A DNA stretch of 64,000 nucleotides from Sporosarcina sp. ACRSM (GCF_022346545.1 NZ_JAKRNU010000001.1:682001-746000); one strand, 5' to 3'; counted from the first letter of the stretch, positions 8,493-18,091 are shown. Program-made: numbers and translations. Notes: generated by a model from the letters alone, not told the origin.

Positions 8493-9142
8493 GTATGTTC
8501 CTCCAATTCCTCAACTGACCGATACCGTTTTGAATAAAGCAACCAAAAAAATAACCCAAGGACAAGTGTTGCACCGAACGCTGGCCCCATAAGTCCCTTC
8601 GGCTGAACCGCCGCGACAAAGAGATGCACCGCCATGAACAACCAGATAGCACTTCGCATATCCTTCGCATTTCTACTATCCAGCCAGAAATACAATAGGT
8701 ATAAGCTGAAGAACAACACGGATACAACTTGTGCAATCCACGCTCCGTCGTTCAAGACAACCATCAATACCTGATAGACAACTTGCGAAATGACCGCACC
8801 CGTAAACAATGCATGCATTGCCTCGATCGGTAGTCGGCCCTTTTTCCAGTCCCACAATACTTTCAGTGCGATAACTGCTAAACCTAAGATAAATCCGATC
8901 GTTCCTCCATCAAAATAGAGTATTGCCAGCGGCGACCGCAACACCGACTTGAAATCAGTGAGGATAATACTGAACTTCCAAACAAGGATCACCGTAAAAA
9001 ACGCATCCGCCACTCTGTCACCTTGCAGCTTTCCGAAACGAACCCGGACTGCAACATATGCCAAAACACCCCCCACCATGAACGCTATCCATGAGGAAGG
9101 AGCGGATAAATTACCAAGCTGAAAATAATTCGTCACAATCAT
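8489..9142 (-). CDS. Polytopic membrane protein co-transcribed with the thioredoxin-like gene
   Basis: A 217-residue protein with about seven hydrophobic segments. It vaguely resembles prolipoprotein diacylglyceryl transferase-like membrane folds (ILYFDGGTIGFILG), but the catalytic Lgt signature is not seen. SD AAGGAGT is well placed for ATG 9142. Four-base overlap with the downstream ResA-like gene implies a joint task, perhaps electron supply to it or a shared membrane complex; this is inference. It is not a CcdA/DsbD homologue, since no paired membrane cysteines are seen. Confidence 0.7.
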   Translation of the reverse strand: MIVTNYFQLGNLSAPSSWIAFMVGGVLAYVAVRVRFGKLQGDRVADAFFTVILVWKFSIILTDFKSVLRSPLAILYFDGGTIGFILGLAVIALKVLWDWKKGRLPIEAMHALFTGAVISQVVYQVLMVVLNDGAWIAQVVSVLFFSLYLLYFWLDSRNAKDMRSAIWLFMAVHLFVAAVQPKGLMGPAFGATLVLGLFFWLLYSKRYRSVEELEEHT

Positions 9143-9252
9143 GTATGTAGACTCCTTCTAATGATAGCTCCTGTTTTATCCTATCGAAAATAATGCGCAA
9201 ATGCGATGTTTTTGATTCTCTAGAAGACCCTTATGTTTGCTCCTTTAAAGAT

Positions 9253-9364
9253 ATTGGCGCTCACATCTTTTTTATTGGCGTTCGAACCTAAGTTATTGGC
9301 GTTCGTCGGATGTATATTGGCGTTTAACGCTGAGTTATTGGCGGTTACTCGCCTTTTATTGGCG
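9253..9364 (+). repeat. Exactly 21-bp phased array of ATTGGCG (six units)
   Basis: The heptamer ATTGGCG starts at 9253, 9274, 9295, 9316, 9337 and 9358, six times with a perfect 21-base period. The 14 bases between copies vary apart from a T-rich end. The array fills the gap between the membrane-protein gene and the M23 gene terminator. The frame through it (9233-9436) encodes a heptad-like LLAF repeat only because 21 is divisible by three; there is no SD. Confidence 0.85.
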
Positions 9365-9396
9365 AATCAGGACTTTTCCCCCATCCCATCCATCAG

Positions 9397-9435
9397 AAAA
9401 GGCCCGTCTCCACATAGGAGGCGGGCCTTCTTTTA
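9397..9435. terminator. Terminator of the M23 peptidase gene (probably bidirectional)
   Basis: A 13-bp stem aaggcccgtctcc/ggaggcgggcctt (one mismatch-free run) with T-rich flanks on both sides, directly after the M23 stop codon. Confidence 0.85.
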
Positions 9436-9436
9436 A

Positions 9437-10720
9437 TTAAAATGGTACATAGCGTAATGGGTTAACTGCACTCGGTCCTGATGCTGACCAATTGCCGATA
9501 TGGAACTCAAAATGCAAGTGTGGGCCGGTAGAAGCACCTGTGCTACCAATAGCGCCGATATGTTGCCCTTTCTCGACCGAGCTGCCTGAGCTCACTTTTA
9601 TGCTAGAAAGATGTGCATAGACAGTTGTGTAAATCTGTCCGTCGACGGAATGGGTAATCATAATGACATTCCCATATGTCCCCATTGGGCCGGCGTGTGA
9701 AACAACGCCGTCACCAGCAGCATAAACCGGTGTACCTGTTGCGTTAGCGATATCCGCTCCGCGGTGCTGTCTTTTCGTTCCGTAGATCGGGTGCGTCCGC
9801 CATCCGAATGCAGACGTATAGCGCCCAGATGCTGGGGTTGTCCATGTGCCGCTTGAAATCACAGGCGCGACTCCACCTGATGCCGCCGCTGCAGCTGCTT
9901 TACGTTTGCGCTCTGCTTCCGCTTTACGCGCGGCTTCCGCAGCTCTTTTCTGCTCGGCAGCAATCTTATTCGCAAGTTCTTTATCTACTTCATGCGCATC
10001 GTGGAACTCTTCCTCAAGGGATTTCTGTTCACTTACTAGTTTTTCTTGTTCCGCTTCCAAAGCATCCACAAGCTTGTTCATTTCTTGTTTTTGTGACACA
10101 AGCGATGCTTTTAAGCCTTCAAGCTTCGCTTTATCTTCTTGCTGTTCCGCTAGTTTCTTTTCAACAAGCGCTTTTTCTTTTTCTAATTGCTCTTTGTCAT
10201 CGGCTTGCTGTTGCAAGATTTTCCGATCCGCATCCATCAGCGTATTTACTGCGGAAAACCGATCGATGAAATCCGCAAAACTATTTGCGCCAAGCAAGAC
10301 ATCTAGATAATTGACTTGTCCACCCTTTACTTGCATGGCAAGAACACGATCACGCAATACTTCATCGCGTTCTTCAATTTTCTTTTCCAAGTCTTCGATA
10401 GATGCTCTCAAGTCTTTGATTTCTTTTGTCGTTTGATTGATCTTTGCAGTCACTTGATCAATATTTTGATTCGTCTCACTGATTTTTCCATTAAGCGTCT
10501 TAATCTTATCTAGAATACGATCAATCGAAGATTTATTTGTTTTGATTTCAGATTTTTTCTTATTGATGCTCGTATTGAGTTCGTTCAATTTTTGTTCATT
10601 CAATCTTTTTTCTTTTTGCAAGTCTTTCAATGGACTCGCAAACACGATCGGCTGCGCCACCGCAGATATCAATAGTAGAAAAGCGATTGCACAGGAAAGT
10701 ATCCACTTGTACATTTTCAA
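9437..10720 (-). CDS. Secreted murein hydrolase, coiled coil + M23 (LytM/EnvC/PcsB-like)
   Basis: 427 residues. A signal peptide (about 1-28, cleavage near VFASP) is followed by a long coiled coil (about 30-260, Lys/Glu/Gln-rich), an Ala-rich linker and a C-terminal M23 domain (about 310-425). The zinc motifs HRGADIA and HLHFEFH are visible. The architecture matches FtsEX-controlled hydrolases or activators (EnvC, PcsB), and the gene lies 30 bases downstream of ftsX, so activation by FtsEX is a strong inference. Start taken as TTG 10720 (GAAAGGGG 10 bases upstream); ATG at 10714 is an alternative. Confidence 0.88.
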   Translation of the reverse strand: MKMYKWILSCAIAFLLLISAVAQPIVFASPLKDLQKEKRLNEQKLNELNTSINKKKSEIKTNKSSIDRILDKIKTLNGKISETNQNIDQVTAKINQTTKEIKDLRASIEDLEKKIEERDEVLRDRVLAMQVKGGQVNYLDVLLGANSFADFIDRFSAVNTLMDADRKILQQQADDKEQLEKEKALVEKKLAEQQEDKAKLEGLKASLVSQKQEMNKLVDALEAEQEKLVSEQKSLEEEFHDAHEVDKELANKIAAEQKRAAEAARKAEAERKRKAAAAAASGGVAPVISSGTWTTPASGRYTSAFGWRTHPIYGTKRQHRGADIANATGTPVYAAGDGVVSHAGPMGTYGNVIMITHSVDGQIYTTVYAHLSSIKVSSGSSVEKGQHIGAIGSTGASTGPHLHFEFHIGNWSASGPSAVNPLRYVPF

Positions 10721-10750
10721 CTTCTCAGTTCCCCTTTCAGATTGTCTCTC

Positions 10751-11635
10751 TCAGACTCGTAAAAATTTGCGCACAGACATGAAACTACCCCACGCTCCGA
10801 TAAATACGCCCATAAACAGCAGGAGCCCATTTAGTTGGAAAATGAATGGTGTAGTATCTAGCAACTGGAATAACTCTCCTTGCAATCTAGGTGCCCAGTA
10901 TACATGCAAATTATAGTAGGCAACGGAAATGACAATCATCGGTATGATCGCTCCGAGTACACCAAGCCAAATACCTTCCAATAAAAACGGTATCCGGACA
11001 AAACTATTCGTTGCGCCAACCAGTTTCATAATCTCGATCTCTCTTTTTCTCGCTACAATCGTAATACGAATTGTATTCGAAATGAGGAACATCGCAGTAA
11101 ACAACAGCGCTAAAATAAGCACAACCCCGACGTTTCGGCTTGTGTTCAATACGTTGAATAGCTTTTCGACTTTTCCTTCCCCATAAACGACTTCATACGT
11201 ATAATCATATGTATCGATTTTTTTGGCGATGGCGGCTGTCTTTTGCGGTTCTTTCGCTTTTACGTATAATGCATCCCCAAGCGGATTGCTTTGTTTATAG
11301 AGGCTTAGTTCATCTCCGAATGACTGGATCATCTTGTTCAATTCATCGTCACGCGACGAATAGACCACTTCGAGAACACCAGCTGTTGAACGGACCTTTT
11401 CCTCCAGTTCCTTCACGGCTGCCTCATCTGCTGCCGGATCTGCCACGACTTTAATTTCCACATCGTTTTCAATGTTATCTGCCAGCTGATTTAAATTCAT
11501 CATAATGACGATGAAAGCACCAACGAGTAGAAGGGTGACGGTTACAGCACTTGTCGATGCAAATGTCATCCAACTGTTGCGACCTAGACTCTTCAAGCTT
11601 TCCCGGGCATGCCGGCCAAATGTTCTAGCTTTCAT
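10751..11635 (-). CDS. ftsX: Cell division ABC transporter permease FtsX
   Basis: 294 residues with four transmembrane helices (about 20-42, 170-195, 215-240, 265-290) and a large extracellular loop between TM1 and TM2. The conserved GRHARESLKSLGRNSWMT opening is present. The chosen ATG (11635) has AGGTGA eight bases upstream and overlaps ftsE by 11 bases; the longest frame (to 11659) would add eight unsupported residues. FtsX couples ATP hydrolysis by FtsE to peptidoglycan hydrolase activation, here most likely the M23 protein encoded next. Confidence 0.93.
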   Translation of the reverse strand: MKARTFGRHARESLKSLGRNSWMTFASTSAVTVTLLLVGAFIVIMMNLNQLADNIENDVEIKVVADPAADEAAVKELEEKVRSTAGVLEVVYSSRDDELNKMIQSFGDELSLYKQSNPLGDALYVKAKEPQKTAAIAKKIDTYDYTYEVVYGEGKVEKLFNVLNTSRNVGVVLILALLFTAMFLISNTIRITIVARKREIEIMKLVGATNSFVRIPFLLEGIWLGVLGAIIPMIVISVAYYNLHVYWAPRLQGELFQLLDTTPFIFQLNGLLLFMGVFIGAWGSFMSVRKFLRV

Positions 11636-12311
11636 AACTGTATTCACCTTCGTACTCATCCCGTGTGATAAGTCCGCCTTCCACTACAATGACACGGTGT
11701 CTTCTCGTGTTTACAATTTCCCTGTTATGGGTGGCCATGACAATCGTCGTGCCACGTGCATTGATTTGTTCGAAAATCCTCATGATCTCCCATGATGTAT
11801 CAGGGTCCAAGTTTCCTGTCGGCTCATCTGCAATCACCACTTTTGGTGAGTTGACGATTGACCTCGCGATTGAAACGCGCTGCTGTTCACCGCCGGATAA
11901 CTCATCCGGGAACATCCGCGATTTTTGTGCCAGTCCGACAAGCGCCAACACATCATTTACTTTTTTCCGTATCGTCTTCGGTGATTCCTCGATTACTTCG
12001 AGCGCAAACGCCACATTCTCGTAAACATTCAATTTCGGTAATAGTTTAAAGTCTTGAAATACGACACCAATCTGTCTCCGAAGAAAAGGGACTTGACTAT
12101 TACGCAAATTAGCAAGATTCACGCCGTTAATAACAATTTCCCCACTTGTCGACGTTTCCTCGCGATACATCATTTTGATAAAAGTCGACTTTCCAGCACC
12201 GCTCGGTCCAACTACATAGACGAATTCGCCGGGATCGATTTCAATATTGATGCCGTTCGCAGCTACAACGCCGTTCGGGTATTTTTTATAGACATTTTTC
12301 ATCACAATCAT
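11625..12311 (-). CDS. ftsE: Cell division ATP-binding protein FtsE
   Basis: A 228-residue ABC ATPase. Walker A GPSGAGKST (about 36-44), signature LSGGEQQR (about 140), Walker B VVIADEP and the H-loop ATHNRE are all intact. SD AGGTGG precedes the ATG. It is first gene of the ftsE-ftsX-M23 operon. Confidence 0.95.
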   Translation of the reverse strand: MIVMKNVYKKYPNGVVAANGINIEIDPGEFVYVVGPSGAGKSTFIKMMYREETSTSGEIVINGVNLANLRNSQVPFLRRQIGVVFQDFKLLPKLNVYENVAFALEVIEESPKTIRKKVNDVLALVGLAQKSRMFPDELSGGEQQRVSIARSIVNSPKVVIADEPTGNLDPDTSWEIMRIFEQINARGTTIVMATHNREIVNTRRHRVIVVEGGLITRDEYEGEYSYES

Positions 12312-12361
12312 TTTAAAACCACCTGAAAATTTATATTCCTTTTTTTCTCTTTTTCTCTTTT

Positions 12362-12592
12362 TTATTCAACATGCCCATTATAACATGATTCGCCAATATG
12401 CGTATTACAGTTATGTTTCAATTGAAGATTGTCTGGTACCTTAAGGGATTTTTTATCACAAAACGGACAATTTCGTCTAGAAACAGGCCCGTTTAAACTA
12501 TCTTCCTTAGTCCTTTTCGACTTGGTTAGGTAAAATCCTTCATTTCGGAAAACATTCGATAAAATCGGGCAAACGTCGTCGAAGAAAAGCAT
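12362..12592 (-). CDS. Doubtful small ORF with a zinc-ribbon-like Cys/His pattern
   Basis: A 76-codon frame between cccB and ftsE. The C-terminal half has CPFC, then HNCNTHIGESC, a spacing that could bind zinc. No convincing SD precedes the ATG (GGTGA abuts it) and the ftsE promoter candidate lies inside its 3' end. It may be a real small protein, a gene remnant or chance. Confidence 0.28.
   Translation of the reverse strand: MLFFDDVCPILSNVFRNEGFYLTKSKRTKEDSLNGPVSRRNCPFCDKKSLKVPDNLQLKHNCNTHIGESCYNGHVE
12377..12382 (-). promoter_or_regulatory. Candidate extended -10 promoter for ftsEX
   Basis: In minus reading TGTTATAATG gives a perfect -10 with a TGn extension about 65 bases before ftsE. 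No good -35 is seen. It falls in the 3' end of the doubtful small ORF 12362-12592. Confidence 0.45.
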
Positions 12593-12644
12593 TCACCATA
12601 AGATTTAGTAGAAAGTCGCAACCTATCCGAGATGCTGCAGCATG

Positions 12645-12683
12645 AAAAAACCGCTCCGGATCGATTATCCGTTAGCGGTTTTT
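12645..12683 (-). terminator. cccB terminator
   Basis: AAAAACCGCT/AGCGGTTTTT outer stem plus an inner CCGGAT/ATCCG stem, followed by T-rich sequence in minus reading, just downstream of the cccB stop. Confidence 0.85.
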
Positions 12684-12692
12684 GTCATTCGC

Positions 12693-13037
12693 TTATTTTT
12701 TTTCAGCAAGCCATTTAGCAACTGCTTCTGCTTCTTCGCCTTTGATCAGACCACCTGGCATACCCGGACGTCCGTTAATGATGACGTCATGGATTTCCTC
12801 TTCGGATAGACGTGCCCCAACATCGGCAAGTGCCGGTGCATTCCCCGCACCTTCCAAGTTTTGACCGTGACATGTGATACAGCTTGTATTCACGACTTGT
12901 TCTGCATCAACTGATGCAGTACTGCCACCCGTGTCTGTGTTCGCGTTATTGTTGTTTTCGTTTGTTTTGTTGCCGCCGCCACATGCCCCAAGGACAAGCA
13001 CCGCTCCGAACATGATGGCAAAAAGTTTGTTTTTCAT
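12693..13037 (-). CDS. cccB: Cytochrome c-551-type lipoprotein CccB
   Basis: 114 residues. The lipoprotein signal ends LVLGAC (Cys19), followed by an Asn/Thr/Gly-rich linker and one class I cytochrome c domain. Haem site CITCH (Cys53, Cys56, His57) and axial Met93 in GRPGMPGG are both present. It is a small membrane-anchored electron carrier on the outer face, probably delivering electrons to a terminal oxidase. SD AGGAGGG precedes ATG. In minus reading a TGG-TATACT extended -10 is visible at 13075-13080. Confidence 0.92.
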   Translation of the reverse strand: MKNKLFAIMFGAVLVLGACGGGNKTNENNNNANTDTGGSTASVDAEQVVNTSCITCHGQNLEGAGNAPALADVGARLSEEEIHDVIINGRPGMPGGLIKGEEAEAVAKWLAEKK

Positions 13038-13267
13038 GTTGAACCCTCCTGTTGAATGTTATCCTACAGTACTTAGTATACCAAATCCGCACTTTTTGAA
13101 CCCTCCGCCAGCGCTTCAATATTCATCAAATCAATGACAAATCTAGCCAATTATTGTTTTCCAATATGGCAATAAGACGCCAAGTAGAGAAATCCGACAA
13201 ATGTGCTCATATGAATTACTATACACCTAAAACAAACATCCAAAACATGTTACGACAGCAAAAAGAA

Positions 13268-13292
13268 AAAGCACACCGAAGTGTACTTTTTT
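13268..13292 (-). terminator. prfB terminator with UUCG loop
   Basis: Stem AAAGTACAC / GTGTGCTTT (one G-U pair) closed by a TTCG tetraloop and followed by T-rich sequence, directly after the prfB stop. Confidence 0.85.
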
Positions 13293-13303
13293 TCCGCCTT
13301 CCA

Positions 13304-14408
13304 TCACGAAATGCGTGAACGTAAATAGGCATTGATGAATAAATCGATTTCGCCATCCATGACAGCGCCGACGTTTCCTGTTTCCGCATTTGTCCGATGA
13401 TCTTTCACCATGGAGTACGGATGGAAAACATACGAACGGATCTGGCTTCCCCAACCGATTTCTTTTTGCTCGCCCCGGATTTCAAGAAGACGTGCTTCCT
13501 CTTCTTCCACCCGAATCTGATAAATTTTCGCTTTCAATAAATTCAATGCACGCTCACGGTTTTTGATCTGTGAACGTTCCGTCTGACAAGTGACGATGGC
13601 GCCTGTCGGAATATGCGTCATCCGTACAGCGGAATCTGTCGTATTGACGTGCTGACCGCCCGCACCGCTTGAGCGGTACGTATCGATTTTGACGTCTTCC
13701 ATCTTGATTTCCACATCGACATCGCCTTCGAACTCAGGCATGACTTCAATGGATGAGAAAGATGTATGACGGCGACCAGACGAATCGAATGGCGAAATCC
13801 GTACAAGACGATGAACGCCTTTTTCCGCTTTCAAATAGCCGTAAGCATTATGACCCTTAATGGAGAGCGTCACTGATTTTACGCCGGCTTCATCGCCCGC
13901 TTGGTAATCGAGTGTTTCCACTTTGAATCCATGATGCTCCGCCCAGCGTGTATACATGCGCAATAGCATGGACGCCCAGTCTTGGGATTCCGTACCACCC
14001 GCACCGGAATGCAATTCAAGAATGGCATTATTTTTATCGAACTCATCGCTTAACAGCATTTGCAATTCAAATGCTTCCATCTTCGTTTTGAATTCTTTTA
14101 ATTCATTGCCAAGGTCTTCCTGCATTTCCGCATCGAATTCTTCACGTAACAATTCAAGCGTCATTTCCAGGTTTTCCTGCTCGTCGGTCAATTCCGTATA
14201 ATCGCCGACCACATCTTTCAGTGCATTCGATTCCGAGATCACTTTTTGCGCATTCTCCTGGTTATCCCAAAATCCCGGCTCCAGCATCACTTCATCGAGC
14301 TCTTGAATACGTGCCTCTTTGTTTTCTAAGTCAAAGAGACCCCCTGAAGTCCGCTAATTTCTTAGCTGATTTGTCTAACTCATTACGTACATCGGATAAT
14401 TCCATCAT
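13304..14408 (-). CDS. prfB: Peptide chain release factor 2, with programmed +1 frameshift
   Basis: Codons 1-25 run from ATG 14408 (AGGAGG upstream) to an in-frame TGA at 14331-14333. Translation then continues in the +1 frame from 14332 to 13304, giving a 367-residue RF2. RF2 recognises UGA and UAA. The anticodon-like SPF tripeptide ([11 protein letters not shown]) and the catalytic GGQ (SSGAGGQHV) are intact. The gene lies 35 bases downstream of secA and is likely co-transcribed. An annotation without the frameshift would wrongly start at 14290 (GTG/ATG region). Confidence 0.95.
14330..14345 (-). promoter_or_regulatory. prfB recoding site
   Basis: In minus reading AGGGGG, then TCT, then CTT-TGA-C. 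This is the canonical RF2 autoregulatory signal: an internal Shine-Dalgarno, slippery CUU and a UGA stop followed by C. When RF2 is scarce the ribosome slips +1. Confidence 0.95.
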
Positions 14409-14443
14409 TGTTAATTCCTCCTGAATTTGGGTTGCCTGGCAGT

Positions 14444-16951
14444 TTATGCTTTACCATGGCAGTTTTTATATTTCTTCCCACTACCGCAAGGGCATGGATC
14501 GTTACGTCCGATGTTGACAGCCCGACGCACTGGTTTCTTCCTCACTTGCTCGCCGTCCTCTTTCGGGTTGACGGCTTGCCCTTTTACAACTTCCTCACGT
14601 TCCAGGTTATTACGGATTTCCGCCTTCATCACATATTTCGATGCATCGGCTTCGATGGCCGCAACCATTTCCTCGAACATCGCGAATCCTTCCGATTGGT
14701 ATTCACGCAATGGATCGGTTTGGCCATATGCACGCAAATGGATACCGCCACGCAGCTGGTCCATCGCATCGATATGATCCGTCCATTTTGAATCAATCGC
14801 ACGAAGTAAGACGACTTTTTCGAACTCGCGCATGCGCTCTTCGGACATTTCCGCTTCTTTTTCATCGTAACGCGCGATAACAGCGTCTTGGATCATGGCT
14901 GTCAGCTCTTCAGCTGTTTTTCCTTCCATATCCGCAACTGTCAAGCGGCCTTCCGGAAGAAGGTTCGCACCTAGATAGTCCTCTAGCCCTTTCAGTTTCC
15001 AATCGGCTGGATTCTCTTCTGTCGTATGGATGGCTACAGCATTTTCAATTACATTACGTAGCATATTCTCCAACACTTCACGAATATTATCCGATTCCAG
15101 CACTTCGTTCCGCTCTTTGTAGATGATTTCACGCTGTTGACGCAGGACATCATCATATTGCAGCAAACGTTTCCGGGCATCGAAGTTATTCCCCTCTACC
15201 CGTTTTTGCGCCGATTCAACCGAACGCGACACCATTTTCGATTGGATCGGTGTTGTATCATCCATGCCAAGTTTGGTCATCATTGACTTCATCTGATCCG
15301 ACCCGAAACGGCGCATCAATTCATCCTCAAGCGACAAGTAAAATTGCGTCACACCCGGATCTCCTTGACGGCCCGAACGCCCACGGAGCTGATTATCAAT
15401 CCGGCGCGATTCATGACGTTCCGTACCAAGAACCGCCAGACCGCCGAGTTCTTTAACGCCTTCGCCAAGCTTGATGTCCGTACCACGTCCCGCCATATTC
15501 GTCGCGATCGTTACGGCGCCTTGTTGTCCGGCTTCCAAGATGATTTCCGCTTCACGGCCGTGATTTTTAGCGTTCAAGACGTTATGTTTGACGCCATATT
15601 TCTTCAAGTAGTTGGAAATGATCTCCGATGTCTCGATGGCAACTGTACCGACAAGGACAGGTTGCCCTTTTGCGTTACGTTCCTTAATATCTTCCGCCAC
15701 CGCTTTGAACTTGCCTTCCATCGTCGCATAGATCAAATCCGCACGGTCATCCCGCGCAATCGGACGGTTCGTCGGAATCGCAATGACATTCATATTATAA
15801 ATGTTGCGGAATTCCTCTTCCTCCGTTTTCGCCGTTCCTGTCATACCGGAAAGCTTCTCATACATCCGGAAGAAGTTTTGGAACGTAATCGTCGCAAGCG
15901 TCATCGATTCATTCTGGACTTCCAAACCTTCTTTCGCCTCGATCGCCTGATGCAGCCCGTCACTATAGCGACGACCTTTCATCAAACGTCCCGTGAACGA
16001 ATCGACGATAACGACTTCGCCTTCTTGCACGACATAGTCCACATCGATATGCATACTCGCATGCGCCTTCAACGATTGGTTAATCGCATGATTGAGCGTG
16101 ACATGCTGAAGGTCGAACAAGTTGTCGATGCCGAACGCCTTTTCCGCCTTCTCGATCCCGGCTTCCGTCAACACGACCCCTTTCGTCGATTCATCATACG
16201 AATAATCCTCTTCTTTTTTCAGCGTGATGACAAATCGGTTCGCCAAGCGGTATAATTCCGCCGCTTTTGCAGCTTGACCTGAAATGATGAGCGGTGTTCG
16301 CGCCTCATCGATCAAAATGGAGTCCACCTCGTCAATAACCGCATAGAATAGCGGTCTTTGCACTTTATGGTCATCGTAGAGCACCATATTATCACGCAAA
16401 TAGTCGAAACCGAGTTCGTTATTCGTACTATACGTAATATCCGCATGATACGCTTCCCGCTTCTCTTCTTTCGACATACTGTTCAAGTTCAAACCGACCG
16501 TCAAACCGAGAAACTCATGGAGTACTCCCATCTCTGTCGCATCACGGCTCGCCAAATATTCGTTCACCGTCACGACATGCACACCTTTGCCAGCAAGCGC
16601 GTTCAAATAAACCGCAAGCGCCGACGTCAACGTCTTCCCTTCACCGGTTTTCATCTCCGCAATATTGCCTTCATGCAACGCCGCCGCACCGATCAGCTGC
16701 ACGCGAAACGGGTACATTCCTAACACCCGACGTGACGCCTCACGAACAACCGCAAACGCTTCAACTTGAATATCTTCCAACGTTTCACCAGACGCAATAC
16801 GCCCTTTGAATTCCTCCGTCTTCGCAGTCAACTGTTCATCCGAAAGCTGTTCAATCTCCGTAGCGAGTGCCTCGACTTTATCCGCAATCTTTTCAAGACG
16901 CTTCAAATCTCGTTTATTCATATCAAACATTTTATTCAATACGCCAAGCAT
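14444..16951 (-). CDS. secA: Preprotein translocase ATPase SecA
   Basis: 835 residues, normal length. Walker A MKTGEGKT (about 100-107), DEVD Walker B ([12 protein letters not shown]), motif VI ([14 protein letters not shown]) and the C-terminal zinc-binding [12 protein letters not shown] tail are all present. It drives protein export through SecYEG, including the signal-peptide proteins encoded nearby. SD GAGGATG precedes the ATG. It forms an operon with prfB. Confidence 0.97.
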   Translation of the reverse strand: MLGVLNKMFDMNKRDLKRLEKIADKVEALATEIEQLSDEQLTAKTEEFKGRIASGETLEDIQVEAFAVVREASRRVLGMYPFRVQLIGAAALHEGNIAEMKTGEGKTLTSALAVYLNALAGKGVHVVTVNEYLASRDATEMGVLHEFLGLTVGLNLNSMSKEEKREAYHADITYSTNNELGFDYLRDNMVLYDDHKVQRPLFYAVIDEVDSILIDEARTPLIISGQAAKAAELYRLANRFVITLKKEEDYSYDESTKGVVLTEAGIEKAEKAFGIDNLFDLQHVTLNHAINQSLKAHASMHIDVDYVVQEGEVVIVDSFTGRLMKGRRYSDGLHQAIEAKEGLEVQNESMTLATITFQNFFRMYEKLSGMTGTAKTEEEEFRNIYNMNVIAIPTNRPIARDDRADLIYATMEGKFKAVAEDIKERNAKGQPVLVGTVAIETSEIISNYLKKYGVKHNVLNAKNHGREAEIILEAGQQGAVTIATNMAGRGTDIKLGEGVKELGGLAVLGTERHESRRIDNQLRGRSGRQGDPGVTQFYLSLEDELMRRFGSDQMKSMMTKLGMDDTTPIQSKMVSRSVESAQKRVEGNNFDARKRLLQYDDVLRQQREIIYKERNEVLESDNIREVLENMLRNVIENAVAIHTTEENPADWKLKGLEDYLGANLLPEGRLTVADMEGKTAEELTAMIQDAVIARYDEKEAEMSEERMREFEKVVLLRAIDSKWTDHIDAMDQLRGGIHLRAYGQTDPLREYQSEGFAMFEEMVAAIEADASKYVMKAEIRNNLEREEVVKGQAVNPKEDGEQVRKKPVRRAVNIGRNDPCPCGSGKKYKNCHGKA

Positions 16952-16982
16952 TCAGGTCACATCCTCGTTAAGTTCACTCCTC

Positions 16983-17011
16983 ATTTTAACACTGTGAAAT
17001 GCACGGTGCAA
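16983..17011 (-). promoter_or_regulatory. secA-prfB sigma-A promoter
   Basis: TTGCAC (17006-17011), 17-base spacer, TAAAAT (16983-16988) in minus reading, 32 bases before the secA start codon. Confidence 0.7.
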
Positions 17012-17080
17012 ATGGTCTAACTGAAAGGCGTGGGGTTAGGGGGTGTGGTGGTATGGGAGATGGGTGGTGTAGTTGGAGTA

Positions 17081-17430
17081 TGAGCGGGTTTGGAGGAGGT
17101 ATGATCGCTTAGGGTGGCGCTTGAGCGCGTTTGGAGGATGTATGATCACTTGGAATGGAGTATGAGCGCGTTGGAGGGAGTATGATCACTTGGAATGGAG
17201 TTTGAGCGCGTTGGAGGGAGTATGATCACTTGATTTGAAGTTTGAGCGTGTTTGAATGATTTATGAGCTCGCGAAACAAAGGATGAGCACTTGGAACCTG
17301 GTTTGAGCGCAATGATCGAAATATGAGCGTCTGAAATCGAGTTTGAGCGCGATGTGCGAAATATGAGCGCCTGTAAATGAGTATGAGCATTCTTCATTTA
17401 GTTTGATTATCAATCTCCGGATTATGATCA
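17081..17430 (+). repeat. About 18-unit array of TATGAGCGC-like motifs with 20-21-bp period
   Basis: TGAGCG or TGATC-type motifs begin at 17081, 17102, 17122, 17143, 17163, 17183, 17203, 17223, 17243, 17264, 17284, 17304, 17324, 17344, 17364, 17384, 17404 and 17425. Steps are almost all 20, with a few of 21. The consensus is roughly (T)ATGAGCGC plus G-rich filler in the first half. It occupies the 500-base gap between hpf and secA. No SD-led ORF and no CRISPR-like constant repeat is seen. Confidence 0.85.
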
Positions 17431-17467
17431 TTCATTATTTATTTCTCACGAAACTTTCGCACTGCAC

Positions 17468-17506
17468 GAAAAAAAGCCCCTCAAGTTCAACACTTGAGGA
17501 AGCTTT
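17468..17506 (-). terminator. hpf terminator
   Basis: CCTCAAGT/ACTTGAGG stem with GC extension followed by T7 in minus reading, about 15 bases after the hpf stop. Confidence 0.88.
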
Positions 17507-17518
17507 TCAAATTATGAT

Positions 17519-18091
17519 TTAGTTTGTTTCAATCAAGCCGTATCTGCCGTCTTTTCGTTTGTAGACGATATGTGTGCCGTCGGATTCGGCATCAGTGAAA
17601 ATGAAGAAATTGTGCCCAAGCATATTCATCTGAAGAATGGCTTCGTCTTGGTCCATCGGTTTCAGATCGAATTGCTTTGTACGGACAACGGAGAATTCAT
17701 GATCTTCATCCAAAGCCGCGTCGTTGTTTTTCTCTTCAGCTCTGTTCACCGAGGCGAAAAACGAAGCGACACCTTCGCGCTCACGGAATTTACGGTTCAC
17801 TTTTGTTTTATATTTACGGATTTGACGTTCCAATTTATCGACGATTAAATCAATTGCGGCATAAAGATCGTCATGGCGTTCCTCTGCGCGAAGCGTCAAA
17901 TTTTTCATCGGAATAGTTACTTCCACTTTACTCTGTTTATCGTTATACACTTTCATGTTGACATTGACAGTTGCTGTTTCAAGCGTTTCTTCAGTGAAGT
18001 ACTTAACGAGCTTCTGAACTTTCTTCTCGACATGTTCGCGAATCGCCGGAGTCACCTCAAGGTTCTCACCGCGTATATTGAAGTTTAGCAT
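17519..18091 (-). CDS. hpf: Long-form ribosome hibernation promoting factor
   Basis: 190 residues. The N-terminal S30AE domain (about 1-105, IRGENLEVTPAIREHV opening, Lys/Arg-rich helices) binds the 30S subunit; the C-terminal domain (about 130-190, VVRTKQFDLKPM, then GRYGLI) dimerises to form 100S ribosomes. SD AAGGAGGAG. Stand-alone gene upstream of the secA array, as in Bacillus (yvyD). Confidence 0.95.
   Translation of the reverse strand: MLNFNIRGENLEVTPAIREHVEKKVQKLVKYFTEETLETATVNVNMKVYNDKQSKVEVTIPMKNLTLRAEERHDDLYAAIDLIVDKLERQIRKYKTKVNRKFREREGVASFFASVNRAEEKNNDAALDEDHEFSVVRTKQFDLKPMDQDEAILQMNMLGHNFFIFTDAESDGTHIVYKRKDGRYGLIETN

Noticed and set aside
9241..9400. CRISPR array at the ATTGGCG repeats
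   Set aside because: The constant part is only seven bases and the interval 14; no CRISPR class has this geometry.
9233..9436. 67-codon frame with LLAF heptads
   Set aside because: Follows only from a 21-bp period; no SD, and it runs into the terminator of the M23 gene.
15344..16255. 303-codon plus-strand frame inside secA
   Set aside because: Antisense shadow of secA; no SD, Arg/His-rich composition typical of the reverse of a coding frame.
17146..17397. 83-codon minus-strand frame in the 20-bp array
   Set aside because: Array units are mostly 20 bp, so they shift frame; no SD and no protein-like pattern.
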